Positions 19,909-30,200 of a stretch of 64,000 bases of DNA are shown one piece after another. The notes beneath the pieces were generated by a model. It searched no databases. It was given only the letters and a program-made list of their open reading frames with translations, and was not told where the DNA came from. The DNA comes from Leishmania donovani (lineage: Eukaryota; Euglenozoa; Kinetoplastea; Trypanosomatida; Trypanosomatidae). The number at the start of each line of letters is the position of its first letter. Position 1 is the first letter of the stretch. The stretch lies in assembly GCF_000227135.1 (NCBI RefSeq), contig NC_018262.1, positions 305,572-369,571 on the forward strand. The letters run 5' to 3'. The position numbers and the translations under genes are program-made.

Positions 19909-22098
19909 ATGCGCCGCGCACCACGGACGCTCGTGCTATGCACACTTCCTCTGTGTGCGCAGCGTTGCCAGCACAGCACCCCTGCGCCGGCGCCTGGAGA
20001 ATCGCCTTCAAAAACAGCCCTAAATGCCGAGGTGAGTGTGTCAACGGCGCCACCACCGACAACCTCTTCATCGGCGGTGCCTTCGGGCTCTGCCACGGAC
20101 CAGCACAGAGGCGCCGATGCCCCCTATCGATCGCTCTATCCTCAAGTCAAGCTGCGTGCCACAACGCAGGAGCGCCCCTACAAGCGGAGAGGGTTTGTAG
20201 CCTTCGAAGAGGCGGAGACGGGCGTCGAGCAGCGGCCTCGCTTAGAGGACGGCTCTGCGCAAGTAATCGCCCACTTACCCACTGCTGCTGAGACGGGTGG
20301 CGCCGCCATCCTCCCAGGCCATCGGCGCTCCCACGCGCAAACGTCGCTCGCCACGCAGGAAGGCGGTTGCGGTCAGCTGAGCGACGCAGCGGAAGGAAAC
20401 GAGGCTCAGCAGTTCCTCGACGAGGTGCAGCGGCAAGTCGACGTTGCCCGGCACGCGCGCAACCAAGCCATCCCCTTCCCCCAAAAACCGGAGGCGAACA
20501 GCCCGGCGTTTCGTCGCATCAAGCGGCACGCAAAAATGAAGATTGAGGTGCCCGACCCAGATTACCCCACATTTGCCCGCAAGGATAAAGTGATGCAGCT
20601 GCCCCCGCCGCACGAGCATCCGTGGGTGCGCAAGAACACCCCGATCGGTCCCTTCATCGTTCACGGCGACGGGCAAATCCACCAGACGGGCGGGACGGGG
20701 CAGGTAGACTTCGACGATAGCTCGGTGAATGAGAAGCTGCCGCAGTCGTACCGTGGGCTGCAGCACCGGTCGACGCTGCAGCGGCAGCTCCCGCAGGACA
20801 ACGGTCGCGTGCTTCAGGAGGCTGTCATAAAGCACAGCTTCACGCTGACCGGGCGAGGCCTCTTCGCGACGCGGCGCATTGCAAAGGGAGAGACGATCAT
20901 GATTGTCCAGAGCACCGCGCGCAACGTCGGTGTGAAGGGCGAACTGCAGCGACTGGAGGAGATGTGCACAGATATCCTCATCGCCTGCCGCGACGGCGAC
21001 GCGCGTGCGTGCGACTACCTGCACGACTGGATTCTGACTGGGCAGCCCTCCTCATTACTGGAGCACTGGCCTGCCGCAAGCACGTCGCGCGTGATGGATG
21101 CGATCGGCGGGGCGGACGTGCTTCGCGCACTGGAGCTGCACCCCATCCACATCGCGCGCATGGCCGCCATTATCGATCTAAACAGCTTCCTCGTTGAGAG
21201 TAGCTTTTCGGAGCGCAAGGGCATGGCCTATTTTCCCGAGGCTGGCTTCCTGAATCACAGCTGCGCGCCGAACGCGACGTACGACATTATGCCGGAGCAC
21301 GTCTTTCGCGAAACGGACTACTACCTGGATGAGGCAACAAGGGCAACCGCGGCAGAGAGTGGGGAAGAAGAGGATGTACAGGGTACCGTCATGGCTGCCG
21401 ACGACGCCGGCACGAGCTCCACGGCCGCCCCATGCCCCGCGCGCGCAGCACAGCCGCCGGCGGCAGTGGGATACATCTCGTCCAGCCAGGTTTTGGTTTG
21501 TGACGGCGTGCCAGAAGGACAACGTCACGTGGCGTTCTTTGGCCACGAGGATCGCCTCGCGGCCTACCCGGGCCTCACCGAGGCCGACGCCCCTGTGTAT
21601 CTCTTCTGCTGCCGGGCCGAGAAGGAGATCGAAGCCGGGGAGGAGATCGTCATCAGCTACGTGCCCCCGCAGTGGTCCTTCGACAACCGGCAGTACGTCC
21701 TGCACGACCGCTATCGGTTTTGGTGCAAGTGCCCCAAGTGCTCACCAGTGCTCGACAAGAAGTACGCGCGGGTGCCAAAGATGATCGTCGCGATGGTGCT
21801 GGTGAGCATCGTGCTTCAGATCATGGTCTTTCGGCAGCGCAGCCTCAAAAATGCAGTGGACAAGGACTACGAGCAGCTGGCGGCCATGTCGGAAGAGGAG
21901 CGACTGGAAGAACTGCGTGCGCGCGGCATCGACGTGGAGGCGATCACAGCGGACGCTGTCGAACGACGCAAGCAGCGGCGCGTTGGGCTGTTTGAGATGC
22001 TCGAGGAGGACCGGCTGAACCGCCTGTACGAGCCGGAGAACCGCGGTCCGATGAACATTGTCAACCTCATGGACGCACACGCAAAGCCCCCACGGTAG
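19909..22098 (+). CDS. SET-domain protein with transmembrane segment
   Basis: I chose the ATG at 19909 (729 residues) because its N-terminus (MRRAPRTLVLCTLPLC, basic and hydrophobic) looks like an organellar signal; an in-frame ATG at 19687 would add 74 low-complexity residues. The SET fold is split: SET-N at about residues 308-335 (LTGRGLFATRRIAKGE), a long helical insert, then GFLNHSCAPNATYDI near 445-460 and EEIVISYVP near 577. The post-SET cluster is CKCPKC near 606-612. No MYND zinc finger is seen, so it is SMYD-like without MYND. Residues about 625-641 are a hydrophobic helix (MIVAMVLVSIVLQIMVF) followed by a charged tail. Expected activity is lysine methylation with S-adenosylmethionine; a membrane-bound, possibly mitochondrial location is inferred. 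Confidence 0.9.
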   Translation: MRRAPRTLVLCTLPLCAQRCQHSTPAPAPGESPSKTALNAEVSVSTAPPPTTSSSAVPSGSATDQHRGADAPYRSLYPQVKLRATTQERPYKRRGFVAFEEAETGVEQRPRLEDGSAQVIAHLPTAAETGGAAILPGHRRSHAQTSLATQEGGCGQLSDAAEGNEAQQFLDEVQRQVDVARHARNQAIPFPQKPEANSPAFRRIKRHAKMKIEVPDPDYPTFARKDKVMQLPPPHEHPWVRKNTPIGPFIVHGDGQIHQTGGTGQVDFDDSSVNEKLPQSYRGLQHRSTLQRQLPQDNGRVLQEAVIKHSFTLTGRGLFATRRIAKGETIMIVQSTARNVGVKGELQRLEEMCTDILIACRDGDARACDYLHDWILTGQPSSLLEHWPAASTSRVMDAIGGADVLRALELHPIHIARMAAIIDLNSFLVESSFSERKGMAYFPEAGFLNHSCAPNATYDIMPEHVFRETDYYLDEATRATAAESGEEEDVQGTVMAADDAGTSSTAAPCPARAAQPPAAVGYISSSQVLVCDGVPEGQRHVAFFGHEDRLAAYPGLTEADAPVYLFCCRAEKEIEAGEEIVISYVPPQWSFDNRQYVLHDRYRFWCKCPKCSPVLDKKYARVPKMIVAMVLVSIVLQIMVFRQRSLKNAVDKDYEQLAAMSEEERLEELRARGIDVEAITADAVERRKQRRVGLFEMLEEDRLNRLYEPENRGPMNIVNLMDAHAKPPR

Positions 22099-22574
22099 TG
22101 CTCACACGTGCACATGTCGTGGTGTGCGCAGTGCGGTGAAAGGAAGCTGATCAAGATGAGAGCGATGATGATCACGTACAATGTGCGCATCCTTCGCGAG
22201 ATGACGGCACTGCTCCTTACACCATCGGACGTGCGCAGCTAGAAAATGCGCACCTCATATTTACTGCATGTCGTAGGGGTGAAGAGGGGTGAGCAGCAGC
22301 CGTCATCCGTGTTTCTGCCCTCTTGCGCTTCGAAGTCTCCGCGGGGTGGTGACGCGAGAAGTCAGAGGTCGCTCTCACGCGCTGCTGGGCCCTTGCGCAG
22401 ACGGGCAAGTGGCCGCCGTCGATGAAAACGCGTCGTGCCGTCTCCTTAGGGCCCAGGGGCACGGCCGCGATGTGTGCGCTCTCATGATCCAGCAACCCAC
22501 CCCCTCCTTGCCTGCATGGCCTCTGGCGTCTATCCTGTCCTCTGCTCGCACAGCGTGGCAGCTGCAATGCACAC

Positions 22575-22622
22575 ACACGCCCCTCTCGCTCGCTGCACTC
22601 TCTCCTCCCCTCTCTTTCTGCA
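22575..22622 (+). promoter_or_regulatory. Probable trans-splice acceptor
   Basis: A roughly 45-base C/T tract (CCCCTCTCTTTCTGCAG at its end) precedes an AG at 22621-22622. The first ATG is 4 bases later. It lies 1.65 kb ahead of the next large gene, so it may define a separate short transcript or a long 5' UTR of the FHA gene. Confidence 0.45.
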
Positions 22623-22706
22623 GACGATGCGCCAGCTCAACGGAACGAGTGTTTCGGCTCATCGCTTCACCAGTCACCACCCCGACAGAGACCGCCACCG
22701 TCAAGC

Positions 22707-22922
22707 ATGTTGGGTGCACCGAGTCCGGCAGCAGGCGAATTCAGACGCCGTCTTGCACAGCTTCCGGGGGTGAAGGGCGGACTAGGCAGCAGAGACACTA
22801 ACGGGCCGAAGATCCTGGCAGCCCTCTCCGCGCCGAGGGGGCAGCACCAGCCGCGAGAACCCTCAAAGAGCTCTGAAGGCAGGGCTGCCCGTCGGGTGGC
22901 CGGTAGAGGGGCAAGACAATGA
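22707..22922 (+). CDS. Possible small basic protein (71 aa), doubtful
   Basis: The ATG at 22707 opens 71 residues with an Arg/Gly/Pro-rich, basic composition, about 85 bases after a strong splice acceptor. Another ATG (22627) in a different frame precedes it and would encode 48 residues. Codon use is mixed. No family was recognised; it could equally be untranslated. Confidence 0.25.
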   Translation: MLGAPSPAAGEFRRRLAQLPGVKGGLGSRDTNGPKILAALSAPRGQHQPREPSKSSEGRAARRVAGRGARQ

Positions 22923-24279
22923 GGTGCTCACAGGGGTGGAAGCTTGCCACGCGGGAAGACGACGCCCACGGAACTGCATTTTCTTCTGCTAGAGTGCACG
23001 CCAATACAGCTGTGTTGCGCGTGCACGCAACTGGCAGTGTATCCGCTTGATTGCCCTGATCATGTGCATACGATGCACACGAAAAGCATGCACCCAGCCG
23101 ACACACCTTCCCCAGGAACTTTTGGGTATTGAAGCGGAAAGACTGATCCTTCGTTATCAAACTCAGGGTGTGGCCCCTCCTTTCCACTCAGCTGTGCCGC
23201 ACCGAGGCTCGCGGGCTGGAACTCGCGGTAGCGCTGGCTGTGTGGGGAGAGGGCGGTTCGAGGCTGTAGCGCCATAGCAAAAAGAAGTGTGCCGAACGAG
23301 ACGTGGATGGACGACATGTATGCGAGTGCTACGGGAGTGGCGAGCGAGTCGCTGAAGGACGCACGAGCAGCAGCAGCAACAGCAGCGGGGCGCGCACGTT
23401 CTCTTCCCCGGCTTCCCCGCGGTAAACTGGGTCGAGGCGAAACGACGCGAAAAGAGGAATGCCGCGCCAAGGGGCAACACAAGTCGTGAACTCAGTCAGC
23501 GAAACACACGAAAACCAAGGAAACGAGCGTGTGCGAGTTGTTCGAAGGTTTGCCCTTTTCGTGGTTTATCTCGAGGTCATGTTTTGGCTGGGTGAGTGGT
23601 GCCGTTGAGGGTGCTGGCACCCCATCACCACCACGGCCACCACCGCCTGTTTCTCGCACACTACGTCGCTGTCTTACTCATGCATCGCCTCTCAGCTCAC
23701 GCCTCCTCTCCTTCAGTTTGCGTCGCTTTCCGTTTCCCAACCACTCCCTCGTACCCCCCCCGCCCGTCTTTCTCCTTTTCTCCATACCTTGCCAATTGGC
23801 CAGCTCGTGCCGTGCAACCCCCCTCATCACAGCCCACACGGGTCAAACACGGAACCAGTAACAAGCAGGCGAAAGACAACGAAGGCCCCGTACGATTCGT
23901 ACCCCCCCCCTCGCAGCAACCGCACGTAGAAAGCAGGGGGAGGGGGATCGAGCACAAAGTGTGTGCGCAAATGGCCATATAGCCCGCTGCAAGTCGAGAA
24001 CACGAGTGCCCCTCTGAATTGGTGGCATCTGTCCTTCTCCTCCAAGCACATTGTGTGTGTGTGTGTGTGTACGCATCCGCAGGGGAGCGGAGAGAGAGCT
24101 GACCGGTGGCGTGTGCTTCGCGCGCACAGGCGCACCTATACATAGAACAGTCAACTCTAGTTACATAGACGGCGCGTCGTCACTCGCACTTCACCGTGTT
24201 CTCCGCGTTCGCGTGCGCGATCGCAGCCAAAAGGGAAGCCCCTTCCGGCCGCTTTTCTTTCACGCAGTGATATTGTGTC

Positions 24280-27045
24280 ATGCCTCGCAGGAAGGCGTCG
24301 AGAAAGGCAGCTTCCACTGTAGCTGCCGCGTCGCATGGCAGCCCCGTCTCCTCCCACCCCGGTGAGCCGGCTGCCTTCCAGCTGGCTGTGGTCAACTCTT
24401 GCCTATGCAACGAAGACGTGCGACTCCCTCGGCTGCCGACGCCGGCGCTGCTGACCCCGTTTTATGCCCAATACGAATCGACCGCCGCTGCAGCCTCGCT
24501 GCGCACAACGTCTCCGTGGAAAAGCGACTACTGGTGCACGAAGGTGGCGCACGTGGCGCTTGGCCGTCACTCGGCCCTTCCAGCCGTCTACAGGCTGCGG
24601 CACGAGTGTGCCGGGCGGCTTCATGCCCGCGTCGTGTACGTGCAAGCAGCAGCCGTGCACCGGCAGCTCTACAAAGCCTACCCACCCCTGCCACGGAGCA
24701 AGACGCATGCGACAACGGTTGGCGAGGTTGGGGACGATGACGACGTGGTAATAGTTGAGCCGACGACACGAGGCGATGTTGTAGCAGGTCCCGCTGGCCC
24801 GCCTCCGCCGACTGCCTTCAAGGCCTCGTACTACCTCCTCATCAACCACAGCGAGAATCCAATCTTTGTGGGCCCAGACCGGGTGCCGCAGGGCCGCAGC
24901 GTGGTGCTTCGAGAGGGCGACGTGCTAAGCTTCCTCGAGTGTGCATTCGACGAAGATAGCGGCGTTCTCGACGAAGCTGGCGTCGCCGATGGTGGGGGTG
25001 GCGCGGAGGGGCATTGCAAGGGCACATCAATCGACGCGGAAGCAGTGGAGTGTGCTGCAACGACGGTGGAACAAGTTCAACAGCTCGCGGCGGAGTCCTT
25101 GTGGCGATGCGTCGACACATCTACAGCAGGATCCGCATCTCGGTCATCGTCGTCGTCTTTCACAGCCCACCAAGTGCGTGTACCTCACCGCATCGTGGCA
25201 ACACGTCGTTTCTACGAAGTGCCGCACGTAGTTCAGGAGTACATGCGTTGGTGGCACCGTCACACAACGCAGCTTTTTGAGCAGCGCCACGTGAACGGCA
25301 GACACACCGCATCACCCGCGAACGAGCCGATGGGCGCTACCTTTTCTTGGATGGTGTCCGGCAACCACCTCGTACGCGCGCCGAGTATCGCTAACAGCGG
25401 CATCGGATTTGTAGCGCCGGCTTGTGCCAAAGCGGAGGGTGCCTATGACATCTCAGCCGCGTCGGCGGGGCAGCTCTCCTCCCCTCCTCCTCTCTGCTCC
25501 CAACGCAGGGGGAGTCGCAGCCCGTCTCCGCTGCCCCGTATGCAGCAACGGCAGCAGCGCCGTTTTTCCGAGGACCTCTTAAAGACCCCGGCTGTCGTCA
25601 CGGCTCTAAGTCAGTGGCTGAAGGATACGGAGGATATGGAGGAGGTGACGGATGAGGTGCACTCGCCACTGGCAGCGCGGCTGCTGCTGGACCGCGCATG
25701 GCTCTGGCGCCTTGTTCGCCGCCACCATCGGCAGCAAGCGACGCCTCAGCCGCAGTCCTCGAGTCCCGCCGCACGCGACGCGTTCAGTTCTTCGCTGAAG
25801 CTGGAAGACAAAACGACGACGACGACCACCGCTGGGCTGGCGTGCGCCGCGACGGTGAAAAAGCGGGAAGTCGTGGAACCCGGCAGTGTGCCCCCGCAGC
25901 TTGGCGGCTCCCCTTCCCCACAGAGCTCATCTGACGACGTGGCCGAGCGCTTTCGCATCTCTGTCCCAACTGTGCTTGGCGATCCCCTCGCCACCGGTCA
26001 CGGTGCGTCGCTGGCGCTCACCACCACGCCGTCACGTGCGGCTAGCGTGGTGCAAGCAGTGCTCGAGGAGCTGCGGCAGAGTCACGGCAAAAAGAAGAGC
26101 CCCGCCAGCGAGCAGGGAGCACACGCTCTACTGCCTCCGTTGTTTGGGAACGAGCCCAAGGCGGGCACTGAAGTTGCTCGCACTGCACCAGATGTGCGCC
26201 GGACTCTCTGCCTGGACGCCGAGCCGATCCACGTGTACGCGAACAGCAACACACACAGTGCGGCGAGGCCTGTGAGCGGAGAGGCATCACAGTGGCCGCT
26301 AAAGCGTCTATCTTCTCCGGCGGTGTCTGTCGGGATGCCGACGTGCGTGCCAGCTGTGCGCATCAGACCGGCAATGCTCCCGGTCTACGTCTTCACTCGC
26401 CGAAGCCCAAGCCCCGACGCGTACACGCGCGAGCAGAGCTCCTTCACACATGCGCGCTCCCTCTCCGCTCCAACATTGATAGGTCACGCTAGAGGCGGTG
26501 GGACGTCGGGGTCTACGTCGGGGCTCGGCCTCGCCAAGCAGTTTGTGTACTACTACTACGAGACAGACGACTGCCCCCCTGGCGCCGTCGAGCATCATCA
26601 GTCACGATCGCGAGGAGGCACGCGGGGACAAGGTGGTCGTTGGCGGAACGGTCAGCAGAGGAAGACCACCGGTGGCGGCGCAGCGAGTGATCCTTCGCCC
26701 GCGTTGGTCGAGCCGTCGTCGCCGATACCCACAACAGCGGCGCTGCCTCCGCATGAGTCACACGCGGATTCGAGCGCGCACGAAGACAGCTTCCTCTGGA
26801 TCGATGAGTCAGAGAAGGCTGAGAGGGTGCCGTGTGCTTCCACGACACGAAAACGACGGCCGGGCAAGAAGACCTCAGCTACGCGCAAGAGACGCGCCTC
26901 TGAGACGTTACCGCCGGCGGCGGAGACGAAAGCGGCCCGTGCCGATGGGACCTCCGTTGCATTCGAAGCGCCGCCGCCAACGCCGACTGCGAAGTCGAAG
27001 CCATCACGGCACGCCAAGACAACTCCACGCATCAGCTCGAGGTAG
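24280..27045 (+). CDS. FHA-domain protein (921 aa)
   Basis: The ATG at 24280 (MPRRKASRKA, basic start) leads to a TAG at 27043. Residues about 85-225 fit a forkhead-associated domain: HVALGRHSALP with the Gly-Arg turn, CAGRLHARVVYV with the conserved His, LLINHSENPIFVG, and LREGDVLSFLE with the Gly-Asp turn. A roughly 45-residue Gly/Asp-rich insertion lies between the central strands. FHA domains bind phosphothreonine peptides, often in DNA-damage, cell-cycle or kinase signalling. The remaining 690 residues are low complexity with several basic patches (KRRPGKKTSATRKRR near residue 865), suggesting a nuclear protein. No kinase, RING or BRCT domain was seen. Confidence 0.85.
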   Translation: MPRRKASRKAASTVAAASHGSPVSSHPGEPAAFQLAVVNSCLCNEDVRLPRLPTPALLTPFYAQYESTAAAASLRTTSPWKSDYWCTKVAHVALGRHSALPAVYRLRHECAGRLHARVVYVQAAAVHRQLYKAYPPLPRSKTHATTVGEVGDDDDVVIVEPTTRGDVVAGPAGPPPPTAFKASYYLLINHSENPIFVGPDRVPQGRSVVLREGDVLSFLECAFDEDSGVLDEAGVADGGGGAEGHCKGTSIDAEAVECAATTVEQVQQLAAESLWRCVDTSTAGSASRSSSSSFTAHQVRVPHRIVATRRFYEVPHVVQEYMRWWHRHTTQLFEQRHVNGRHTASPANEPMGATFSWMVSGNHLVRAPSIANSGIGFVAPACAKAEGAYDISAASAGQLSSPPPLCSQRRGSRSPSPLPRMQQRQQRRFSEDLLKTPAVVTALSQWLKDTEDMEEVTDEVHSPLAARLLLDRAWLWRLVRRHHRQQATPQPQSSSPAARDAFSSSLKLEDKTTTTTTAGLACAATVKKREVVEPGSVPPQLGGSPSPQSSSDDVAERFRISVPTVLGDPLATGHGASLALTTTPSRAASVVQAVLEELRQSHGKKKSPASEQGAHALLPPLFGNEPKAGTEVARTAPDVRRTLCLDAEPIHVYANSNTHSAARPVSGEASQWPLKRLSSPAVSVGMPTCVPAVRIRPAMLPVYVFTRRSPSPDAYTREQSSFTHARSLSAPTLIGHARGGGTSGSTSGLGLAKQFVYYYYETDDCPPGAVEHHQSRSRGGTRGQGGRWRNGQQRKTTGGGAASDPSPALVEPSSPIPTTAALPPHESHADSSAHEDSFLWIDESEKAERVPCASTTRKRRPGKKTSATRKRRASETLPPAAETKAARADGTSVAFEAPPPTPTAKSKPSRHAKTTPRISSR

Positions 27046-27613
27046 GCAACGCCGTTATGATGGGGAGTTCATCTGGCAAGGTGCAAAAGAGGGGTGCGGT
27101 ACTTCGGGCACTCTTCCACCTCTCCTTCACAGAAACCCCTTGAGGACACACATGAACAACAACAAAATCTGAACAGCAGGGCAGACTAGAGTAGCAGCAC
27201 GGAACGAGCCCCCGAGAAGTCGTGATGCAGCCGAGCCGAGTCACGTGGGCGTCCGTTGCTCTTGCATGCGTGTCTCTGTGTCTGTGCGCCGGCACAAGGA
27301 TCTCTCGAAGAGCACGACGCCACACGCAGTCACTCCCATCGTGGACAAGCGCCATTCGAAGAAACGGCCGTGCTACTTTCATCGTCGTTCATGATTCCAC
27401 CACCACCACCACCATCGTCTGAAACCTCCTCTCTCTCTCTCCCCCCCCACCCCCTTGCCTCCCTCCTGCCCTCGTGCTCCTTTTGTTCTGTAGCAAATCC
27501 GGTTCTGTGCGTGCTACACATCCGTTGCTAATCAAGACCCACACGCACACGCACATACAATCATACACGGCCATACTCTCTTCTCCCTCCCCCTTCCTTT
27601 GCACGTACTAAAG
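27046..27613. other. Intergenic region / UTRs, no gene seen
   Basis: It contains CACCACCACCACCATC near 27400 and C/T tracts at 27425-27490 and 27580-27600 just ahead of PA26. No coding-like frame was seen. Confidence 0.55.
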
Positions 27614-28306
27614 ATGCCACCGAAGCGTGGTGCTATGGCGCAGGCAATCCGCGACGCCTTCACTGAGGAGGCGAGTTTGACCGTAGTGGAAGAGTGGTCC
27701 TCGAAGGTGGTGAGTGACCTCGAGGCGCGCGCCACGAACGCACATCACGCACGCCAGGGAGTGTTGGCGAAGCCCTACACGGCCGACGCCGCGGAAACGG
27801 TGCCAGTCACAGTCGTGGCGTCGCTTCGTGAATTCCAGGGGCAGCTGCACGACATCTATCGCGCCGCCGAGACGATCCGCACCGTCATCGCGTGCCGAAT
27901 TCCTGAGCTAAAGGCGGAGGACAACCTCGGCGTCGAGGTGCAGATGGCCGTCTTGAAAATGATCGACTCGCTGGAAGGGAAGCTGCTCGGTAGCTCCAGT
28001 GGCGACAAGGAAGGCGGTGCGCCAGGTGTGGCGGGCATGTACGCGGCACGCGAGTACCTTGCCGCGCGCGGGTCTGTGGAAGACAAGGTACTCGGCAACG
28101 TCAGCGGCGACGACAAAAAGACAAAGTCCGCGGCACCGTCGGTGCTGATGGAGCTTCAACAGATTGATGCGGATGCGCTGTTGAAGCTAGAGCTCAGCGC
28201 CACGCAGATCTCGACGCAGATCCGCTCCTTCATCAACGCTTACGCAGTCAACTGGAAGAAGCTAATCCAGCCGCGCTCCAACGCATCGGAGAAGAGCATC
28301 AGCTAG
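27614..28306 (+). CDS. PA26: Proteasome activator PA26
   Basis: The ATG at 27614 starts MPPKRGAM and gives 230 residues, the same size as Trypanosoma brucei PA26. Diagnostic stretches are AETIRTVIACRIPELKAED, NLGVEVQMAVLKMID, GMYAAREYLAARGSVEDK (which includes the activation-loop region) and NWKKLIQPR near the C-terminus. PA26 is the kinetoplastid 11S (PA28-type) activator: a heptameric ring that docks its C-termini in the 20S proteasome alpha-ring pockets and opens the gate without ATP. A non-ATG extension upstream (27599) is ignored. The gene is followed by conserved retroposon copy 2 in its probable 3' UTR. Confidence 0.97.
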   Translation: MPPKRGAMAQAIRDAFTEEASLTVVEEWSSKVVSDLEARATNAHHARQGVLAKPYTADAAETVPVTVVASLREFQGQLHDIYRAAETIRTVIACRIPELKAEDNLGVEVQMAVLKMIDSLEGKLLGSSSGDKEGGAPGVAGMYAAREYLAARGSVEDKVLGNVSGDDKKTKSAAPSVLMELQQIDADALLKLELSATQISTQIRSFINAYAVNWKKLIQPRSNASEKSIS

Positions 28307-28631
28307 GTGCTGTATCAGTGACGGAAAAAGAGGCGCCCTCGAGGTGTGGAGGGGCACAATGGCGTAGGGAACATCTCATGCGCGCCTTCCATCTTGTGCA
28401 AGTGCGGGGCTGCCCGCACAAGGACGATGCTGGGCCTCCGCTGTAGCCGTGCCAGGGTCGAGCCGACTTTACATCCGCACTTCCCCCTCTCCCCTCCTTT
28501 TCCCTCTCGTCCTCGTCATGGGTACTAGTGGTCGTCAGCCACACGTATTGTTGTTCCCCATTGGAACGCTTGTAAGGATTTTTTTTGAGGAGGGGAGAAA
28601 AGGGGGCTCCCCCTTTCCTGTCTATTATCTA

Positions 28632-28658
28632 GTGTGTGTGTGTGTGTGTGTGTGTGTA
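28632..28658. repeat. TG dinucleotide microsatellite
   Basis: A pure TG run followed by GGTGGTGGTGG, in the probable 3' UTR of PA26. Confidence 0.9.
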
Positions 28659-28890
28659 TGGTGGTGGTGGTGGCGGCTGTGGGGAGTACGTCGTCAGCCC
28701 TGCTAGAGTCCACTTGTCCTTTGTTCTCCACCCTCTCTTCAGCCACAGCTCCTCGCATTGTACCCCACTCGTATCCCATGCGTTGCCGGATCTATCGAGC
28801 CATTTATTAATCAGTTTGCAGGGTTGATGTTGCTGTTGTCCGCCTCCTCTTTCTAGTTTTCTTTTTATTTCGTTGCTCGTCCGTGACGAT

Positions 28891-29290
28891 GCCGACCACC
28901 TCAGTGCGTGATAGCAGGACCTAGTTACTCACACTCTCTGTTGGGAAGCCAAGAGCCTGCACAGCCTGCCCTCGGGTAACAGCTGCAGGCTCTTGGTGCC
29001 GGCAGGACAGGCCTGGGCGGGCGCCGTGCGGAAGAGACTTGCGATCATGGCCACGTTTGGACCAGCCCACTACGGATCGTGTCGGCGATGCGCTGATGCC
29101 GAGTGCAGCCCGTGGCCTGGACTACGCTGTATGCAGTAGAACTGCAGTTGGCCGTACGACGCCAAACGGTGTTGGGCGGCCCGGCTCCTTGGCACAGCCG
29201 TAGCGCACCAGAGGTAGGTGAGCTGTGATTGGATGCATATATTTGTTGGAATGTTCCTGGTAGAGTGACACGTTGAAGAGAAAAAAAAAA
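28891..29290 (+). mobile_element. Conserved SIDER-like retroposon, copy 2
   Basis: It begins GCCGACCACCTCAGTGCG and is nearly identical to copy 1 for about 325 bases, 13 kb away. The hairpin arms at 28949-28961 and 28984-28996 are unchanged, and the loop dinucleotide (28972-28973) is TC. After GGATGCATAT the sequence departs abruptly from copies 1 and 3 and ends in CACGTTGAAGAG plus a pure A tract (29281-29290), a retroposon-type tail. It lies downstream of PA26. Confidence 0.8.
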
Positions 29291-30109
29291 CGATCTCCGT
29301 TGACGAAAGTGGGGGGTGCTGAGTGTGTGTGCGTGGGCATGTGTCTGTCCATGTGTAGTGGAGCGCAGCTGTTCCTCTCGCTCTCTACCCCTCTTTAGCT
29401 GCAACGGCGTAGCTTCTTACGTGCGCACACGTGAAGGTGTTCCCGTCGCAGCGACACAACGAACGCCCGCCGCAAAAACTTACGAGGACGAAAGCCGACG
29501 AAAAACAGGGAGTGCGCGACCCAGGATGAACCTTTGTATCCGCCTCTATCTTATCGTTCGCTCAGAGCGCTGTCCACAAATGGCAAGGTGCAGAGAAGAC
29601 CGTCATCCATGCGCTCCATGATTCACCACGTTCAGCCGTCATGATACCCACTACCCGAACCCCTCTTTTTATCACTCCCTACGTGGTCACGCCACACGCG
29701 TAACCGTACGCATGCACGGCCACGCGCGCATATCGCATCGCGCACCTCCGTCCTAACTGCCACATAGTTTGTCCGCGCGCACTTTTCTGTTTTCTTTCCA
29801 CATTTTTTTTCGGAGCTCCGCGAGGCGTACGTCTCGGACGCCTCCTCCTAACTGCGTGTCCTCTCGTTGCGATTGTACACTTGCATTGCTGGCTCTCTGT
29901 TGCCCTCTTTCCACCCCCCAACCCCCCCCCCCCTCTGTCGGAGCAACAGCACGCTGCTGGTCACCTTCGTTTTGTTCTGTCTTTAGGGGGTTTATGTGTT
30001 TGTGTGCGCCCCGGAACGCCATCTCCCCTCCTCCTCCCTTTTTTCGCGCCTTTATTCCGTCTCCTCCCATACGCCCACGTCTCGCGAATCCCTCTCTCTC
30101 ACGCTGTTT

Positions 30110-30161
30110 TCTATCATTTCTTGTTTTTTTTCTTTTCGCTCACCCTTCTCCGTTCAACTAG
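30110..30161 (+). promoter_or_regulatory. Probable trans-splice acceptor for AMPK gamma
   Basis: A long T/C tract ends at CAACTAG with AG at 30160-30161, giving a 5' UTR of only about 39 bases before the ATG at 30201. Confidence 0.6.
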
Positions 30162-30200
30162 AACTCGTGCCCCCCCCCTCTTACCTACCCACGCGTAATT

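Larger units (their letters stand above)
22099..24279. other. Intergenic region with one strong splice site and short ORFs
   Basis: There are 2.2 kb without a large gene. A classic polypyrimidine tract ends in CTGCAG at 22617-22622, followed by short ATG frames (22627-22773 and 22707-22922). Further pyrimidine tracts at 23690-23800 probably serve the FHA gene at 24280. GT repeats occur at 24051-24070. Confidence 0.5.
28307..30200. other. Intergenic region with GT repeat and conserved retroposon copy 2
   Basis: It contains a TG run (28632-28658), the retroposon 28891-29290, and a long run of pyrimidine tracts from 29760 to 30161 leading to the AMPK gamma start. No coding-like ATG frame was seen. 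Confidence 0.6.
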
